NCBI GenBank assembly: GCA_020639195.1 | Contig: JACKHB010000004.1 | Location: 372,001 to 436,000 of the forward strand | Direction: 5' to 3' | Length of the DNA stretch: 64,000 nucleotides | Origin: Phycisphaeraceae bacterium | GTDB lineage: Bacteria > Planctomycetota > Phycisphaerae > Phycisphaerales > UBA1924 | Shown here: in pieces, positions 49,879 to 58,381 of the stretch | Layout of the letters: each line of letters starts with the position of its first letter | How positions within the stretch are numbered: the first letter of the stretch is position 1 | Program-made: the position numbers and the translations under genes | Notes under the pieces: model-generated | What the model saw: only the letters and a program-made list of their open reading frames with translations | Database searches by the model: none | What the model was told of the DNA's origin: nothing

Positions 49879-51363
49879 TCACCAGCCTGCGCTCTCGGCC
49901 AGACGGGCCAGCAGCCTCGCGCCGAACCCCGTCGGGCCTGCCACGTGCGGCCCGCTGTCGCGGTCGAGATTGTGCGTGCCCGCGATGTCGAGGTGCACCC
50001 AGGGGACGCCGGGTGGAACGAAGGAGGCAAGGAACGCCGCGCCCTGGATGGGATGCGCCTCGCGCACCGGGGCCGAGTTGACGATGTCCGCGACGGGACT
50101 CTTCATCATGTCGCGATACGCCTTATTCAGAGGGAGGCGCCACACCGGCTCTCCGGTGAGCGCGGCGGCCGCCTCGACCCGGCCTCGAAGCGCATCGTCG
50201 TCGCACCACATGCCGGCGAACACGCTCCCCAGCGCGACCACCACTCCGCCGGTCAAGGTCGCAATGTCGGCCACCAGCAGCGGATTCTCTCTGGCGCACG
50301 CCCAGATCAGCCCGTCGGCGAGCACGAGGCGCCCCTCGGCATCGGTGTTGGTGACCTCGACCGTCACGCCGTTGGCGTACGTCAGGATGTCGTCGGGACG
50401 GTACGCCTCATCGCTGATTGAGTTCTCAGCGCAGCACAGCAGCGCGACCACCGGCACCGAGGGCTTGACCACGCTGGCGATGATCTGCATCGCGCCCAGG
50501 ACCGCGCAGCCGCCGTCCTTGTCGCGCTTCATCCCCTTCATGCCGTTGTTGATCTTGAGGCTCAACCCGCCCGTGTCGTAGCACATGGTCTTGCCGACGA
50601 ATACCACGGGCTTCGCGCCGCGGGACGCGCCGCGCGGCCGGTACTCAAGCCTGACCAGGCAGGGCTTGTTCTCGCTCGCCTGCCCCACCGCGATGTGCCC
50701 GATCAGGCCCTCGCGCCGCAGTTGGGCTCCCTCGATCACCCTGCAACTCATGCCGGTCCGCCTCGCCAGGGCGCGGGCCTGTCCGGCCATGTAGGCGGGC
50801 GTGGCGATATTGGGCGGCGTCTGGCTCAACGTACGCGCCAGATTCGACCCCTCCGCCATCGCGGCGCCCAGTCGCATGCCCGATTCGAACGCGCGCTCCG
50901 ACGAAGAAACCCGCAGCGGTGATCGCTTCGTCACCCTCGTGCCCGATCCACGAAACTGATCGCACGTCCAGCCGATCAGTCCAAGGCCCTCGCCAAACGC
51001 GACGCCGCACGCATCCGCAGGACAGCGCGTCGAGGCCGCGCCGAACTCGATCTGCGCCGACGCTTCCTTCGCCTGCGCCAATCGCCGCCCGACGGCTCCG
51101 GCGATTGTCCGGAAGTGACCGGGCTCGAGCGCATCGCGCGGCCCCAGCCCCGCGACGATGACCCGCCGGATGGGACCCGACTCGGGGAACGCCTCGACGA
51201 TGGAGCCGACCTCTCCGGTCGCCTCGCCGCGCTTGATCGCTCGTGCGACGGCGCCGGTGGAGTCGTGCGCCTGCGATGCACGATCGAGACCCTCGCCCTT
51301 GAAACACCCGAGCACCAGCACCGTGGGGCGCCCTCTCCCTCCCACCGAGATCGATGCGAACAT
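49879..51363 (-). CDS. M17 leucyl aminopeptidase
   Basis: A 494-residue protein from ATG 51363, which follows GGGGAG; a GTG six codons earlier is less likely. The N-terminal regulatory domain (about 1-160) precedes the catalytic domain, in which Lys258 and Asp263 (VFVGKTMCYDTGGLSLK), catalytic Lys270, and the signature NTDAEGRL at 339-346 with catalytic Arg345 are all present. These are the two-zinc ligands and catalytic residues of cytosolic leucyl aminopeptidase, which removes N-terminal amino acids from peptides. The sulfotransferase gene follows closely, perhaps only by position. The 5' side holds TATAGACT near 51424 as a possible -10. Confidence 0.93.
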   Translation of the reverse strand: MFASISVGGRGRPTVLVLGCFKGEGLDRASQAHDSTGAVARAIKRGEATGEVGSIVEAFPESGPIRRVIVAGLGPRDALEPGHFRTIAGAVGRRLAQAKEASAQIEFGAASTRCPADACGVAFGEGLGLIGWTCDQFRGSGTRVTKRSPLRVSSSERAFESGMRLGAAMAEGSNLARTLSQTPPNIATPAYMAGQARALARRTGMSCRVIEGAQLRREGLIGHIAVGQASENKPCLVRLEYRPRGASRGAKPVVFVGKTMCYDTGGLSLKINNGMKGMKRDKDGGCAVLGAMQIIASVVKPSVPVVALLCCAENSISDEAYRPDDILTYANGVTVEVTNTDAEGRLVLADGLIWACARENPLLVADIATLTGGVVVALGSVFAGMWCDDDALRGRVEAAAALTGEPVWRLPLNKAYRDMMKSPVADIVNSAPVREAHPIQGAAFLASFVPPGVPWVHLDIAGTHNLDRDSGPHVAGPTGFGARLLARLAESAGW

Positions 51364-51429
51364 GCCGCTCTCCCCGCGCACCAGTGCGCGGGAGCAGTGT
51401 AAGGCTCGATCCGCTGATCTTCTATAGAC

Positions 51430-51909
51430 TTACGCGGCGCGCGTGTCCGCGCCACGATCCGCCTGCATGCCGCGAAGGCTCCAGATGAGCATGTCGCGCC
51501 ACGTCACGATGCCGCGGCACGCGCCGTTCGCATCCAACACCGGCAGGCAAGAGACCCTGTGATTGAGCATCTGCAGCGAGGCGTCGGCCAGCGACGTGCC
51601 CTCGCCCACGCTGACGAGCCGGCGCGACATGATCTGATGCACGCGTCGATCCAGGGTCGCGCGGTCGCGGGACTGCTCGCCCATCTTGCCCATGAACGGG
51701 CTGACGTTCTTGAGCAGATCGCGATCCGAGATCACCCCGACGACGCGTCCGTCCTCAACGACGACAAGGTGATGAAACGCGTGCTCCTGGAAGAGACGCT
51801 GCACGGTGCGCAACGAGTCGTCCATGGAAACAGTCACCACGTCTCGAGACATGATCGATGAGACGGCCACGCCGCACCTCCGGGGGTGTGCATCCACCCG
51901 AAGAGACAT
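51430..51909 (-). CDS. CBS-domain pair protein
   Basis: A 159-residue protein from ATG 51909 (MSLRVDAHPRRC). An ATG eleven codons further upstream at 51942 would overlap the divergent HIT start codon and is less likely. Two CBS domains make up nearly the whole protein: SIMSRDVVTVSMDDSLRTVQ to VGVISDRDLLKNVSPF, and HQIMSRRLVSVGEGTSLADA to RGIVTWRDMLIWSLRG. CBS pairs bind adenine nucleotides and act as regulatory modules; with no attached domain the partner is unknown. It is divergent from the HIT gene. Confidence 0.88.
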   Translation of the reverse strand: MSLRVDAHPRRCGVAVSSIMSRDVVTVSMDDSLRTVQRLFQEHAFHHLVVVEDGRVVGVISDRDLLKNVSPFMGKMGEQSRDRATLDRRVHQIMSRRLVSVGEGTSLADASLQMLNHRVSCLPVLDANGACRGIVTWRDMLIWSLRGMQADRGADTRAA

Positions 51910-51940
51910 CGGCCCGTCGCCCGGACAAGTACACTCAGCC

Positions 51941-52483
51941 ATGGCCGAGGCCCCGAACCGGGGACATCCAGCGATCCATGCCCCGTGGCGGCTTGAGTAT
52001 CTCGAGGGCCTGGGTGGTGACCCCGCATCTGGGGGCGCCTCGTTCCTGGCCTCCTACTGGGACCACCCCGAACGCGACGAGCACAACCTCGTCGTCCACC
52101 GCGATTCCCACGGCATGGTCCTGCTGAATCGGTTCCCCTATGCCAATGGCCACCTGCTGGTCGCTCTCGGAGAAGGACGCCCGCGCCTGCTCGACTACAC
52201 CGAGCCGCAGCGGGCCCACCTCTGGAGGCTGACCGACCTCGCGATGGCGCTGCTCGAGCGCACGCTCGAACCGCAGGGCGTGAACGTCGGCATCAACCAG
52301 GGTCGGGCCGCGGGCGCCGGCGTCCCGGGCCATCTTCACGTGCACCTCGTCCCCCGATGGGGTGGAGACGTCAACTTCATCACGGTGGTGGGAAGCGTGC
52401 GCGTGATCCCCGCGGCGTTGGAGACCATGGCCCAGCGATTCCGCGCAGGACTTGCGCTGTTGCCGACCCCGAACGCCCCATAG
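51941..52483 (+). CDS. HIT-family nucleotide hydrolase/phosphorylase
   Basis: A 180-residue protein. The histidine triad is HLHVHLVPRW at residues 131-140 (His131, His133, His135), with the supporting segment LLNRFPYANGHLLVALGEGR and GVNVGINQGRAAGAGVPGHL before it. The PYANGH and NVGIN motifs resemble the HIT group close to Ap4A phosphorylase/FHIT, so it probably cleaves dinucleoside polyphosphates or nucleoside phosphoramidates. TACACT lies 5 nt before the ATG with no ribosome-binding site, pointing to a leaderless transcript. Confidence 0.92.
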   Translation: MAEAPNRGHPAIHAPWRLEYLEGLGGDPASGGASFLASYWDHPERDEHNLVVHRDSHGMVLLNRFPYANGHLLVALGEGRPRLLDYTEPQRAHLWRLTDLAMALLERTLEPQGVNVGINQGRAAGAGVPGHLHVHLVPRWGGDVNFITVVGSVRVIPAALETMAQRFRAGLALLPTPNAP

Positions 52484-52590
52484 CACGAAAGATCTCGGCC
52501 CCCAATCCAACGGGTTGGAACAAAGTCGGACCTCGCCCGGGCCGATCTCACCCGGAGTCCGGCAGTTCCGCTCCCGTCACGGAGGTCGTC

Positions 52591-53478
52591 ATGTCCAGCA
52601 CGCCCGAGCAGCGCCGCGCCACCGTCGATGCGGCGATCCGCGAGATCAGCCACATCGCCACGCTTCCGGAGATCACGGTCAAGATCATCGAACTGGTCGA
52701 GGACCCCAAGTCCACGGCCCAGGACCTGCACGCGGTGATCAGCCAGGATCCCGCGCTGTGCAGCCGAATCCTCAAGGTCGTGAACTCATCGTTCTACGGC
52801 CTGCCCGGGCAGATCGCCTCGATCAATCGCGCGATCGTCATGCTCGGCCTCAACGCCGTCAAGAACATCGCTATCGCCGCCAGCCTCGTGAAGCTCTTCC
52901 GCGGCGGCGAACTCGCCGGCGGATTCAGCGCCAAGCAGATCTGGGACCAGTCCACCGCGACCGCCGCCGCGTGCAAGATGATCTCCGATCGGCTCAAGCT
53001 GGGCCTCAACGACGAGGCCTACCTCGCCGGCCTCGTGCACAACATCGGCATCGTCGTGGAGATGCAGTTCGATCGCTCGAAGCTGATCGACGTGATCCAT
53101 CGCATCGGCCTCGACTCCTCCGGCGTGCCGGCGATCGACATGATCCAGGTTGAGAACGAGGTCTTCGGCGCCTCACACCAGGACTTCGGGCTCGCCCTCT
53201 GCGAGAAGTGGAAGTTCCCCAAGTCGTTCGCCAACGTCACCGGCCACCACCACAGCCCGTGGGACCTCTCGGCCGACTCGCGCACACTGACCAACGTCGT
53301 CTACGTCGCCGACCGCGTCGTGGGCTCGTCGGTGACCGGCTCGTTCCGCCCCGATCTGGTCAGTCTGACTCTGGACCAGCGTGTCCTGGACGACCTCAAG
53401 CTCACGCTCGAGGGCTTTGGGGCTCTGCGGGACCAGTACGACGCCGCCGCAAAAAGTGCAATGGACATGGCGGCCTAG
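52591..53478 (+). CDS. HDOD-domain signalling protein
   Basis: A 295-residue protein with CGGAGG upstream of ATG 52591. The HDOD domain covers about residues 20-220: IATLPEITVKIIELVEDPKS, VISQDPALCSRILKVVNSSF, YGLPGQIASINRAIVMLGLN, and the YLAGLVHNIGIVVEMQF segment where HD-type proteins have H-D (here H-N). HDOD proteins are regulators linked to cyclic-dinucleotide signalling or stress; the metal-binding H-D is degenerate, as usual in the family. A PilZ gene lies about 1.2 kb away, but no GGDEF or EAL gene is present. Confidence 0.9.
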   Translation: MSSTPEQRRATVDAAIREISHIATLPEITVKIIELVEDPKSTAQDLHAVISQDPALCSRILKVVNSSFYGLPGQIASINRAIVMLGLNAVKNIAIAASLVKLFRGGELAGGFSAKQIWDQSTATAAACKMISDRLKLGLNDEAYLAGLVHNIGIVVEMQFDRSKLIDVIHRIGLDSSGVPAIDMIQVENEVFGASHQDFGLALCEKWKFPKSFANVTGHHHSPWDLSADSRTLTNVVYVADRVVGSSVTGSFRPDLVSLTLDQRVLDDLKLTLEGFGALRDQYDAAAKSAMDMAA

Positions 53479-53619
53479 GTCGATATGCCACCGGTCGCGG
53501 AGCGATGACCGGGGGCGCGGAGCGCACATCGCAGGATCCAGAGGGGGTCACCAAGCTCTCTCTTTCTCCCTCCGGGCGGCTGCATCATACCGATGTGGCC
53601 GCCTTTTCCCGACGCGCGC

Positions 53620-54522
53620 TCACGGCCCATCGGGCGCAATCGACGCCCAGCGCCCCAGATCCTGGATTCGCGTGAGGTCGTACATCAGCGGCGTGATCGT
53701 GATGTGCCGGCGCAGCAGCAGGTCCACATCCGAGTCGGGCTCGGTGCCCTTGAACTCCAGACCGTGGCCCGACGCCCAGTAGTACACATCCCCCGCAGGG
53801 CTCTCGCGGCGCTCGTACGCATCGACCAGGCCGTGCGTGTTCATCGGGCACACGCGCATCGGCAGCGCCGCCAACGGATCGCCTATCGGCGGCAACGACT
53901 CGTCCACGCGCGAGACCGGCCTGCGTCGAGCCGTCGACGCCCGCGCCGAGGGATTCTCGATCCGCGGGATATTCACGTTCAGGCAGTCGTGCGGCCGCAG
54001 TTCGCCCGTGGCCAGGATCGCCTCGACCGCCCGGCGACCCTGCCACGCCGCGGCCTCGAACCACGGATCGCCCGGGCCGATGTGCAGGCTCACCGCGATC
54101 GCGGGAACCCCGAGGAACGCGGCTTCGATCGCCGCGGCCACCGTGCCCGAGTAGATCACATTCACCCCGCAATTGGCCCCGGCGTTCATGCCGCTGATCA
54201 CCAGATCTGGGCGAGAGCCGTCGCCAAAGTGCTCTGGCCAGAGCTGACTGATCGCGAGCTTGACACAGTCGGCGGGCCGCCCCTCCACCGCCACGCCCCG
54301 GAATCGCTCCGCCACGCGCACCTCGCGGGTCATCAGCGGCTCATGGAACGTGACGCCGTGGCTGGTGGCCGACTGGACCGTCTCGGGCGCCACGACGAAG
54401 ACCTGTGTCCCCTCGCCCCCGATCCTCCCGGAGACGAACTCGCTCGCCCCCACCAAGGCCCCGTGCAAAGCAATCAGCCCCGGCGCTCGGATGCCGTCGT
54501 CGTTGGTCAGCAGAATCCGCAC
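53620..54522 (-). CDS. surE: 5'/3'-nucleotidase SurE
   Basis: A 300-residue protein. GTG 54522 opens VRILLTNDDGIRAPGL, in which Asp8 and Asp9 are metal ligands. The other family motifs are SATSHGVTFHEPL, RPADCVKLAI, DLVISGMNAGANCGVNVIYS, GTVAAAIEAAFLGVPAIAVS and DCLNVNIP. SurE removes phosphate from nucleoside monophosphates and is linked to stationary-phase survival. The C-terminus (about 215-300) is longer than in short SurE proteins. TAGGCT lies 5 nt before the GTG, another possible leaderless start. It is convergent with the HDOD gene; the 141 bp between them hold nothing I can assign. Confidence 0.93.
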   Translation of the reverse strand: MRILLTNDDGIRAPGLIALHGALVGASEFVSGRIGGEGTQVFVVAPETVQSATSHGVTFHEPLMTREVRVAERFRGVAVEGRPADCVKLAISQLWPEHFGDGSRPDLVISGMNAGANCGVNVIYSGTVAAAIEAAFLGVPAIAVSLHIGPGDPWFEAAAWQGRRAVEAILATGELRPHDCLNVNIPRIENPSARASTARRRPVSRVDESLPPIGDPLAALPMRVCPMNTHGLVDAYERRESPAGDVYYWASGHGLEFKGTEPDSDVDLLLRRHITITPLMYDLTRIQDLGRWASIAPDGP

Positions 54523-54646
54523 GCCCAAGCCTAGCCGCCGGCCGCGCGAGACCGTTTCCACGCGGTTCTCGGAGCGAGCCTTCAGCCGTCTCCTTCGGGG
54601 GCCGATAGCACCCGACGCACACGGTCCATTCGCACAGGGGGCGCAC

Positions 54647-54988
54647 ATGCCCGTCATGGACGCAGTCGGCGACGACCTCGATCTGGAAGCTCCCGATGCG
54701 CTCCGGTTCGAGCGCCGGAGATCGGAGCGGGAGCCCCAGTACCAGAAGGGCACGCTCGAGATCGCCTCGGTCTTCGGATGGCCCAAGCTGATCCCGGTCG
54801 AGGTCGTGGACGTCTCGCACGAGGGCCTGGGAGTCTTCTGTCAAGAGGCGCTCCCGGCCGGCGTCGCGTTCACGTTCTACCTCGACGGCTCGACGCACCC
54901 GAGCATGCGGGGCCACATCGCCCGATGCACCGACGCTGGCAATGGCTACCACATCGGCCTGTGCTGCTCGGACCTGCTCGCCGCCTGA
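54647..54988 (+). CDS. PilZ-domain protein
   Basis: A 113-residue protein from ATG 54647; ATG 54656 is an alternative. The c-di-GMP-binding signature is visible: an Arg-rich RxxxR stretch (RFERRRSEREP, residues 20-30) and DVSHEGLGV at 55-63, corresponding to D/N-x-S-x-x-G. The rest (FTFYLDGSTHPSMRGHIARC, GNGYHIGLCC) fits the PilZ beta-barrel. Single-domain PilZ proteins act as c-di-GMP effectors, for example on motility or polysaccharide synthesis. It is divergent from surE and its stop lies 3 nt from the neuC stop. Confidence 0.83.
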   Translation: MPVMDAVGDDLDLEAPDALRFERRRSEREPQYQKGTLEIASVFGWPKLIPVEVVDVSHEGLGVFCQEALPAGVAFTFYLDGSTHPSMRGHIARCTDAGNGYHIGLCCSDLLAA

Positions 54989-54991
54989 TCC

Positions 54992-56170
54992 CTAGTACAC
55001 GCACCGCTTGCGGAGTAGACCGCGAGCATCCACGCGCGCCAACGCCGAGGCGATGCGCTCGCCCGCTCGCCCATCCCCGTACGGATGGCGCAGCGCCGTG
55101 CGATCAATCGCCGACGCCGCGTCGATCGCCTCTCGAATCGCGCCGGCCGATTCCCCCCGTGCGTGCACCACGTTGCCCGGCGCCTCGCGCCCCGCCTGGC
55201 GCGCCCCGATATCGACCGCCGGCAGACGCAGCGCGCTCGCCTCGATCAGCGCCGCGGAACTATTGCCCACCAGCAGGCCCCCATCCTCGGCCAGCCGCCG
55301 CAACAGCCCGATGAACACCGGGCGAGGCAGGTGCTCGGCCTCGCGAACCCCAGCCCCCCGGATTGCCCGAAGAATCCCGTCCCGCCCCGCGTCATGATTA
55401 GGGTGCAGCGCGATTGACCGCCGGGCCGCGAGTGCCTCGAGCGCCGCCGAGGCCGCCGTCTCCTCCTCTTCCGCGTGCCGACCGATCGGGTGCATGAGCA
55501 GCACGGCGTCGGGAGCCCCAAGCTCGACAAACGCCCCATCGCCGAGTCGCTCGAACCGCGCGAGATCATCGATCGCGGGAGAGCCGGCAACCACCACCAT
55601 CTCCGCCCGCTCGCCCATCCGCCGGATTCGCTCGGCGGACTGCCCCGTCGCCGCGAGGTGCAGGTGCGCGAGCTTGGTGATCGCGTGACGCATCGACTCA
55701 TCCGCGACGCCCTCGGCCCGATCCCCGCCGTGGATGTGCGCGAGCGCGTACCCCCCCACGCTCGCGGCCAGCGCCGCCGCCAGCGCCTCGATGCGGTCGC
55801 CCAGCACCACCACCCAGTCCGGCGCCAACCTCACAAACGCGCGCCCGAACCGAGCCACGCCCGCTCCGAGCGCCTCCACGTCGGCGTCGCGCCCCGTGCG
55901 CCCGGCCACCTGCATCGGGACTCGCTCTGCCACCTCCACCTCGCGCCGCACATCCTGGTACGTCAGGCCCGGGCTGATCAGATGGCTCCCCGCGGCGATC
56001 ACCATCGGCGCCAGATCGTCCCTCGCCGCGCAGGCCCGGATCACCGGCAGCAGCAGCCCGAAGTCCGCTCGAGAGCCGGTCACAATCGCGATGCGCCTGG
56101 CGGGCCTCGCCTCCTCGGCGAACTCTCCCGGGCGTACGCTCGGCTCGCCGTCCCACCCATCACCGATCAC
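54992..56170 (-). CDS. neuC: UDP-N-acetylglucosamine 2-epimerase (hydrolysing), NeuC-like
   Basis: A 392-residue protein; GTG 56170 overlaps the neuB stop by 11 nt. The GT-B-type epimerase fold is recognisable: IAIVTGSRADFGLLLPVIRA at the N-terminus, PDWVVVLGDRIEALAAALAA, AHIHGGDRAEGVADESMRHA, ITKLAHLHLAATGQSAERI, and near the C-terminus GGLLVGNSSAALIEASALRL. The R-A-D-F/Y and GDR...HGGD motifs separate the hydrolysing NeuC/LegG type from the non-hydrolysing WecB type. It releases UDP and a 2-epimerised amino sugar that NeuB then uses. Whether the substrate is UDP-GlcNAc or a diacetamido sugar cannot be decided from sequence. Confidence 0.9.
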   Translation of the reverse strand: MIGDGWDGEPSVRPGEFAEEARPARRIAIVTGSRADFGLLLPVIRACAARDDLAPMVIAAGSHLISPGLTYQDVRREVEVAERVPMQVAGRTGRDADVEALGAGVARFGRAFVRLAPDWVVVLGDRIEALAAALAASVGGYALAHIHGGDRAEGVADESMRHAITKLAHLHLAATGQSAERIRRMGERAEMVVVAGSPAIDDLARFERLGDGAFVELGAPDAVLLMHPIGRHAEEEETAASAALEALAARRSIALHPNHDAGRDGILRAIRGAGVREAEHLPRPVFIGLLRRLAEDGGLLVGNSSAALIEASALRLPAVDIGARQAGREAPGNVVHARGESAGAIREAIDAASAIDRTALRHPYGDGRAGERIASALARVDARGLLRKRCVY

Positions 56171-57239
56171 TCGCGCCCTCCTCGATCCAGTCGTCCACGA
56201 TCGGCACATCCGCCGCGATCTCCACCCTCGCCCGCGACGCCAGCACGCGCCCCAACTCGTGCGGCGGAATGCCCGTCCCCGGCCGCTTGAAAGTGACGTC
56301 CCCGCGCCCGATCGGCGCGCCCGCGGGAATCACCCTCGCGCTGACGATCGACTGCCGGCTCGCCTCGCGCACATCGCGCTCGCAATCGAGCACTCGCTTG
56401 ACCTGAGGCCCGAGCCTCGGATCCGGTGCCAGGTCGCTCGTCCATCCGGGCTCCGCCGCCTCGTGCGCCGACTCCACATACTCGGCAAAGGCCTCGGGCT
56501 CTAGCGATGCCGCGTGATCCGGCCCCGCCGCCCCGTTGCTCCATGTCAGATGCTTCTCCAGCACGGCCGCCCCGCACGCCGCGGCGATCGCCCCCGCCCT
56601 CGTCCCGGCCGTGTGATCGCTGTAGCCCACCGGCCCATCAAACATCGCGCGCAACGCCGCCATCGCCCCGATCGAGGCATCCCCATCGGCTGTCGGATAG
56701 CAGCTGACGCACTGCAGCAGCGCCAGGCGATCGCCCGCCCGCTCCAGCCAGCCGATCGCGCGCTCGACCTCATCCGCCCCGGCCGCGCCGGTGCTCACGA
56801 TCAAGGGCAGACCCGTCTCCATCAGCGCCTCGAGCAGCGGGCGATGGATCACATCCGGACTCGCCGTCTTGTACGCGTCCCACCCCAGCCGATCGGCCTC
56901 GGGGACGAGTTCAACACTGAAGACGGTCACGATGGCGCAGAGCCCCAGCCGATGGGCCTCATCCACGACTTCGCCCATCGCATCGATCCCCAACTCCAAC
57001 CGCCGGAGCATCTCGGCCGGATCGCGCTCGCCCGCGCCGGCCTGGTACGCCGCGAGGCGCGAGGCACGGCTCATCAGCATCTCCGCGCGGAAGAACTGGA
57101 GTTTGACGGCGTCGGCCCCGGCCATGGCGGCGCTGCGCGTCAGCGCGATGGCCCGCCCGGCGTCGCCGTCGTGGTTCACGCCGATCTCGGCGATGATGTA
57201 CGGGTCGCCGGCCTGGATTCGTCGGTCGCCGATGAACAT
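56160..57239 (-). CDS. neuB: N-acetylneuraminate/legionaminate-type synthase, NeuB-like
   Basis: A 359-residue protein. ATG 57239 is chosen because GGAAGAG lies just upstream; ATG 57251 is possible. The TIM-barrel domain has YIIAEIGVNHDGDAGRAIAL, AGADAVKLQFFRAEMLMSRA, GLPLIVSTGAAGADEVERAI, LQCVSCYPT, VGYSDHTAGTRAGAIAAACG and VLEKHLTWSN. The C-terminal SAF domain is RQSIVSARVIPAGAPIGRGD, then VTFKRPGTGI. NeuB condenses PEP with ManNAc or a related amino sugar to a nonulosonic acid. Coupled to neuC, but no CMP-sugar synthetase (NeuA) is in the window. Confidence 0.93.
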   Translation of the reverse strand: MFIGDRRIQAGDPYIIAEIGVNHDGDAGRAIALTRSAAMAGADAVKLQFFRAEMLMSRASRLAAYQAGAGERDPAEMLRRLELGIDAMGEVVDEAHRLGLCAIVTVFSVELVPEADRLGWDAYKTASPDVIHRPLLEALMETGLPLIVSTGAAGADEVERAIGWLERAGDRLALLQCVSCYPTADGDASIGAMAALRAMFDGPVGYSDHTAGTRAGAIAAACGAAVLEKHLTWSNGAAGPDHAASLEPEAFAEYVESAHEAAEPGWTSDLAPDPRLGPQVKRVLDCERDVREASRQSIVSARVIPAGAPIGRGDVTFKRPGTGIPPHELGRVLASRARVEIAADVPIVDDWIEEGASDR

Positions 57240-57306
57240 GGACTCTTCCATGGCGCGATCGCCGCAGGGTAGAGGATACACAGCGCCGCTCCGATCCTGC
57301 CGACGC

Positions 57307-58278
57307 TCACGGCCACATGAGCAGCAGCACATCGCTGTCCGCGATGCCCGCGCTCACCAATGCCCCCATGCCCGCGACGATCGACAGGACGCCGATGTGC
57401 AGCACCGGCCGCGCCAGGCGCATGCCGCGCCTCCACGCCTGTCCCCACCACCACGCCAGCCAACCGATCATGATCGCGATGAGAACCAGTGACCCCCGAG
57501 GACCCGGCCGGGCGACCCCCGTCGCGAAGGTGTTGTCCACGCAGATCGACCAAGTGGTGTCGATCGCGCGCACCAGCGATGGCAAGAGGAAGATGATGAG
57601 CCCCGCGCCGCTGTAGCCAAAGGCGCGCCACACGTGCACGCCGCGGACCTTCGCTCGTGTGCGCGTCACCGGCAGCGCCATCACCATCGCAGGAAAGGCG
57701 ATCCAGGCCACCACGGTGCCCCACGCAAAGGCCGGCCACTCGCCAACGAGAATCACAAACGGGCCAACCTGCGGCAGGTCGCTGCGAAGACCCGACGGCT
57801 CGTACCACAGCAGCGGCGTCAGCACGCAGTTCAGGTACCACTCCAGCCGGCCCATCGCAGCTCCGGGCACCATCCTGCCCATCGTCCGAATCGTCGACAT
57901 CATGCATTCGATCGACGCAAGCCGCATCCCGGCAAACACGAGATGGCACCCCAGAAAGACCGACAGACTCCACAGCGCCATCCGCCCCAGCCGCGGCGGG
58001 TGCTCCATCCTCACTCGCGTCCAGAATCGCCACGGCAGCAACGCCCACCACAACGTCCGAAACGCGCTCGATAGCACCCTCCAGCCGTGCTCGTGCTCGA
58101 CGAACCCGCGCACCTTTAGCCGCTCGGGATGCATGACCTCTGTCCACGAGAGGTCCAGCCCGCACTCGCTACACACCCCCGTCAGCGGACACCGCGTCTC
58201 CCACGTTGCCACCTGCCCCGACAGGTCGTAGCCGCAGCGCGGACAGGATGGCGCGGTCGCCCGATCCTCACGCCTCAC
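57307..58278 (-). CDS. multi-pass membrane protein with N-terminal zinc ribbon
   Basis: A 323-residue protein with GTG 58278 (VRREDRATAPS) chosen; a longer frame to 58434 overlaps the promoter and start of the divergent gene. The zinc ribbon at about residues 12-40 (CPRCGYDLSGQ, then CPLTGVCSECGLDL) is a motif I associate with planctomycetes. At least five hydrophobic segments follow, for example MALWSLSVFLGCHLVFAGMR, AFAWGTVVAWIAFPAMVMAL, YSGAGLIIFLLPSLVRAI, LVLIAIMIGWLAWWWGQAW and VLHIGVLSIVAGMGALVSAG. Function unknown. It lies 67 nt upstream of neuB on the same strand and might be co-transcribed. Confidence 0.72.
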   Translation of the reverse strand: MRREDRATAPSCPRCGYDLSGQVATWETRCPLTGVCSECGLDLSWTEVMHPERLKVRGFVEHEHGWRVLSSAFRTLWWALLPWRFWTRVRMEHPPRLGRMALWSLSVFLGCHLVFAGMRLASIECMMSTIRTMGRMVPGAAMGRLEWYLNCVLTPLLWYEPSGLRSDLPQVGPFVILVGEWPAFAWGTVVAWIAFPAMVMALPVTRTRAKVRGVHVWRAFGYSGAGLIIFLLPSLVRAIDTTWSICVDNTFATGVARPGPRGSLVLIAIMIGWLAWWWGQAWRRGMRLARPVLHIGVLSIVAGMGALVSAGIADSDVLLLMWP

Positions 58279-58381
58279 CGATTCGCTCCCATTCCATCCA
58301 CGCCAGTATCGCTCCTGCCGCCCGTCGCCGCACGCCCTTTCGCGCCTCCGGATCGCGTGTTCCGCCCGGTACACTCGCCCT

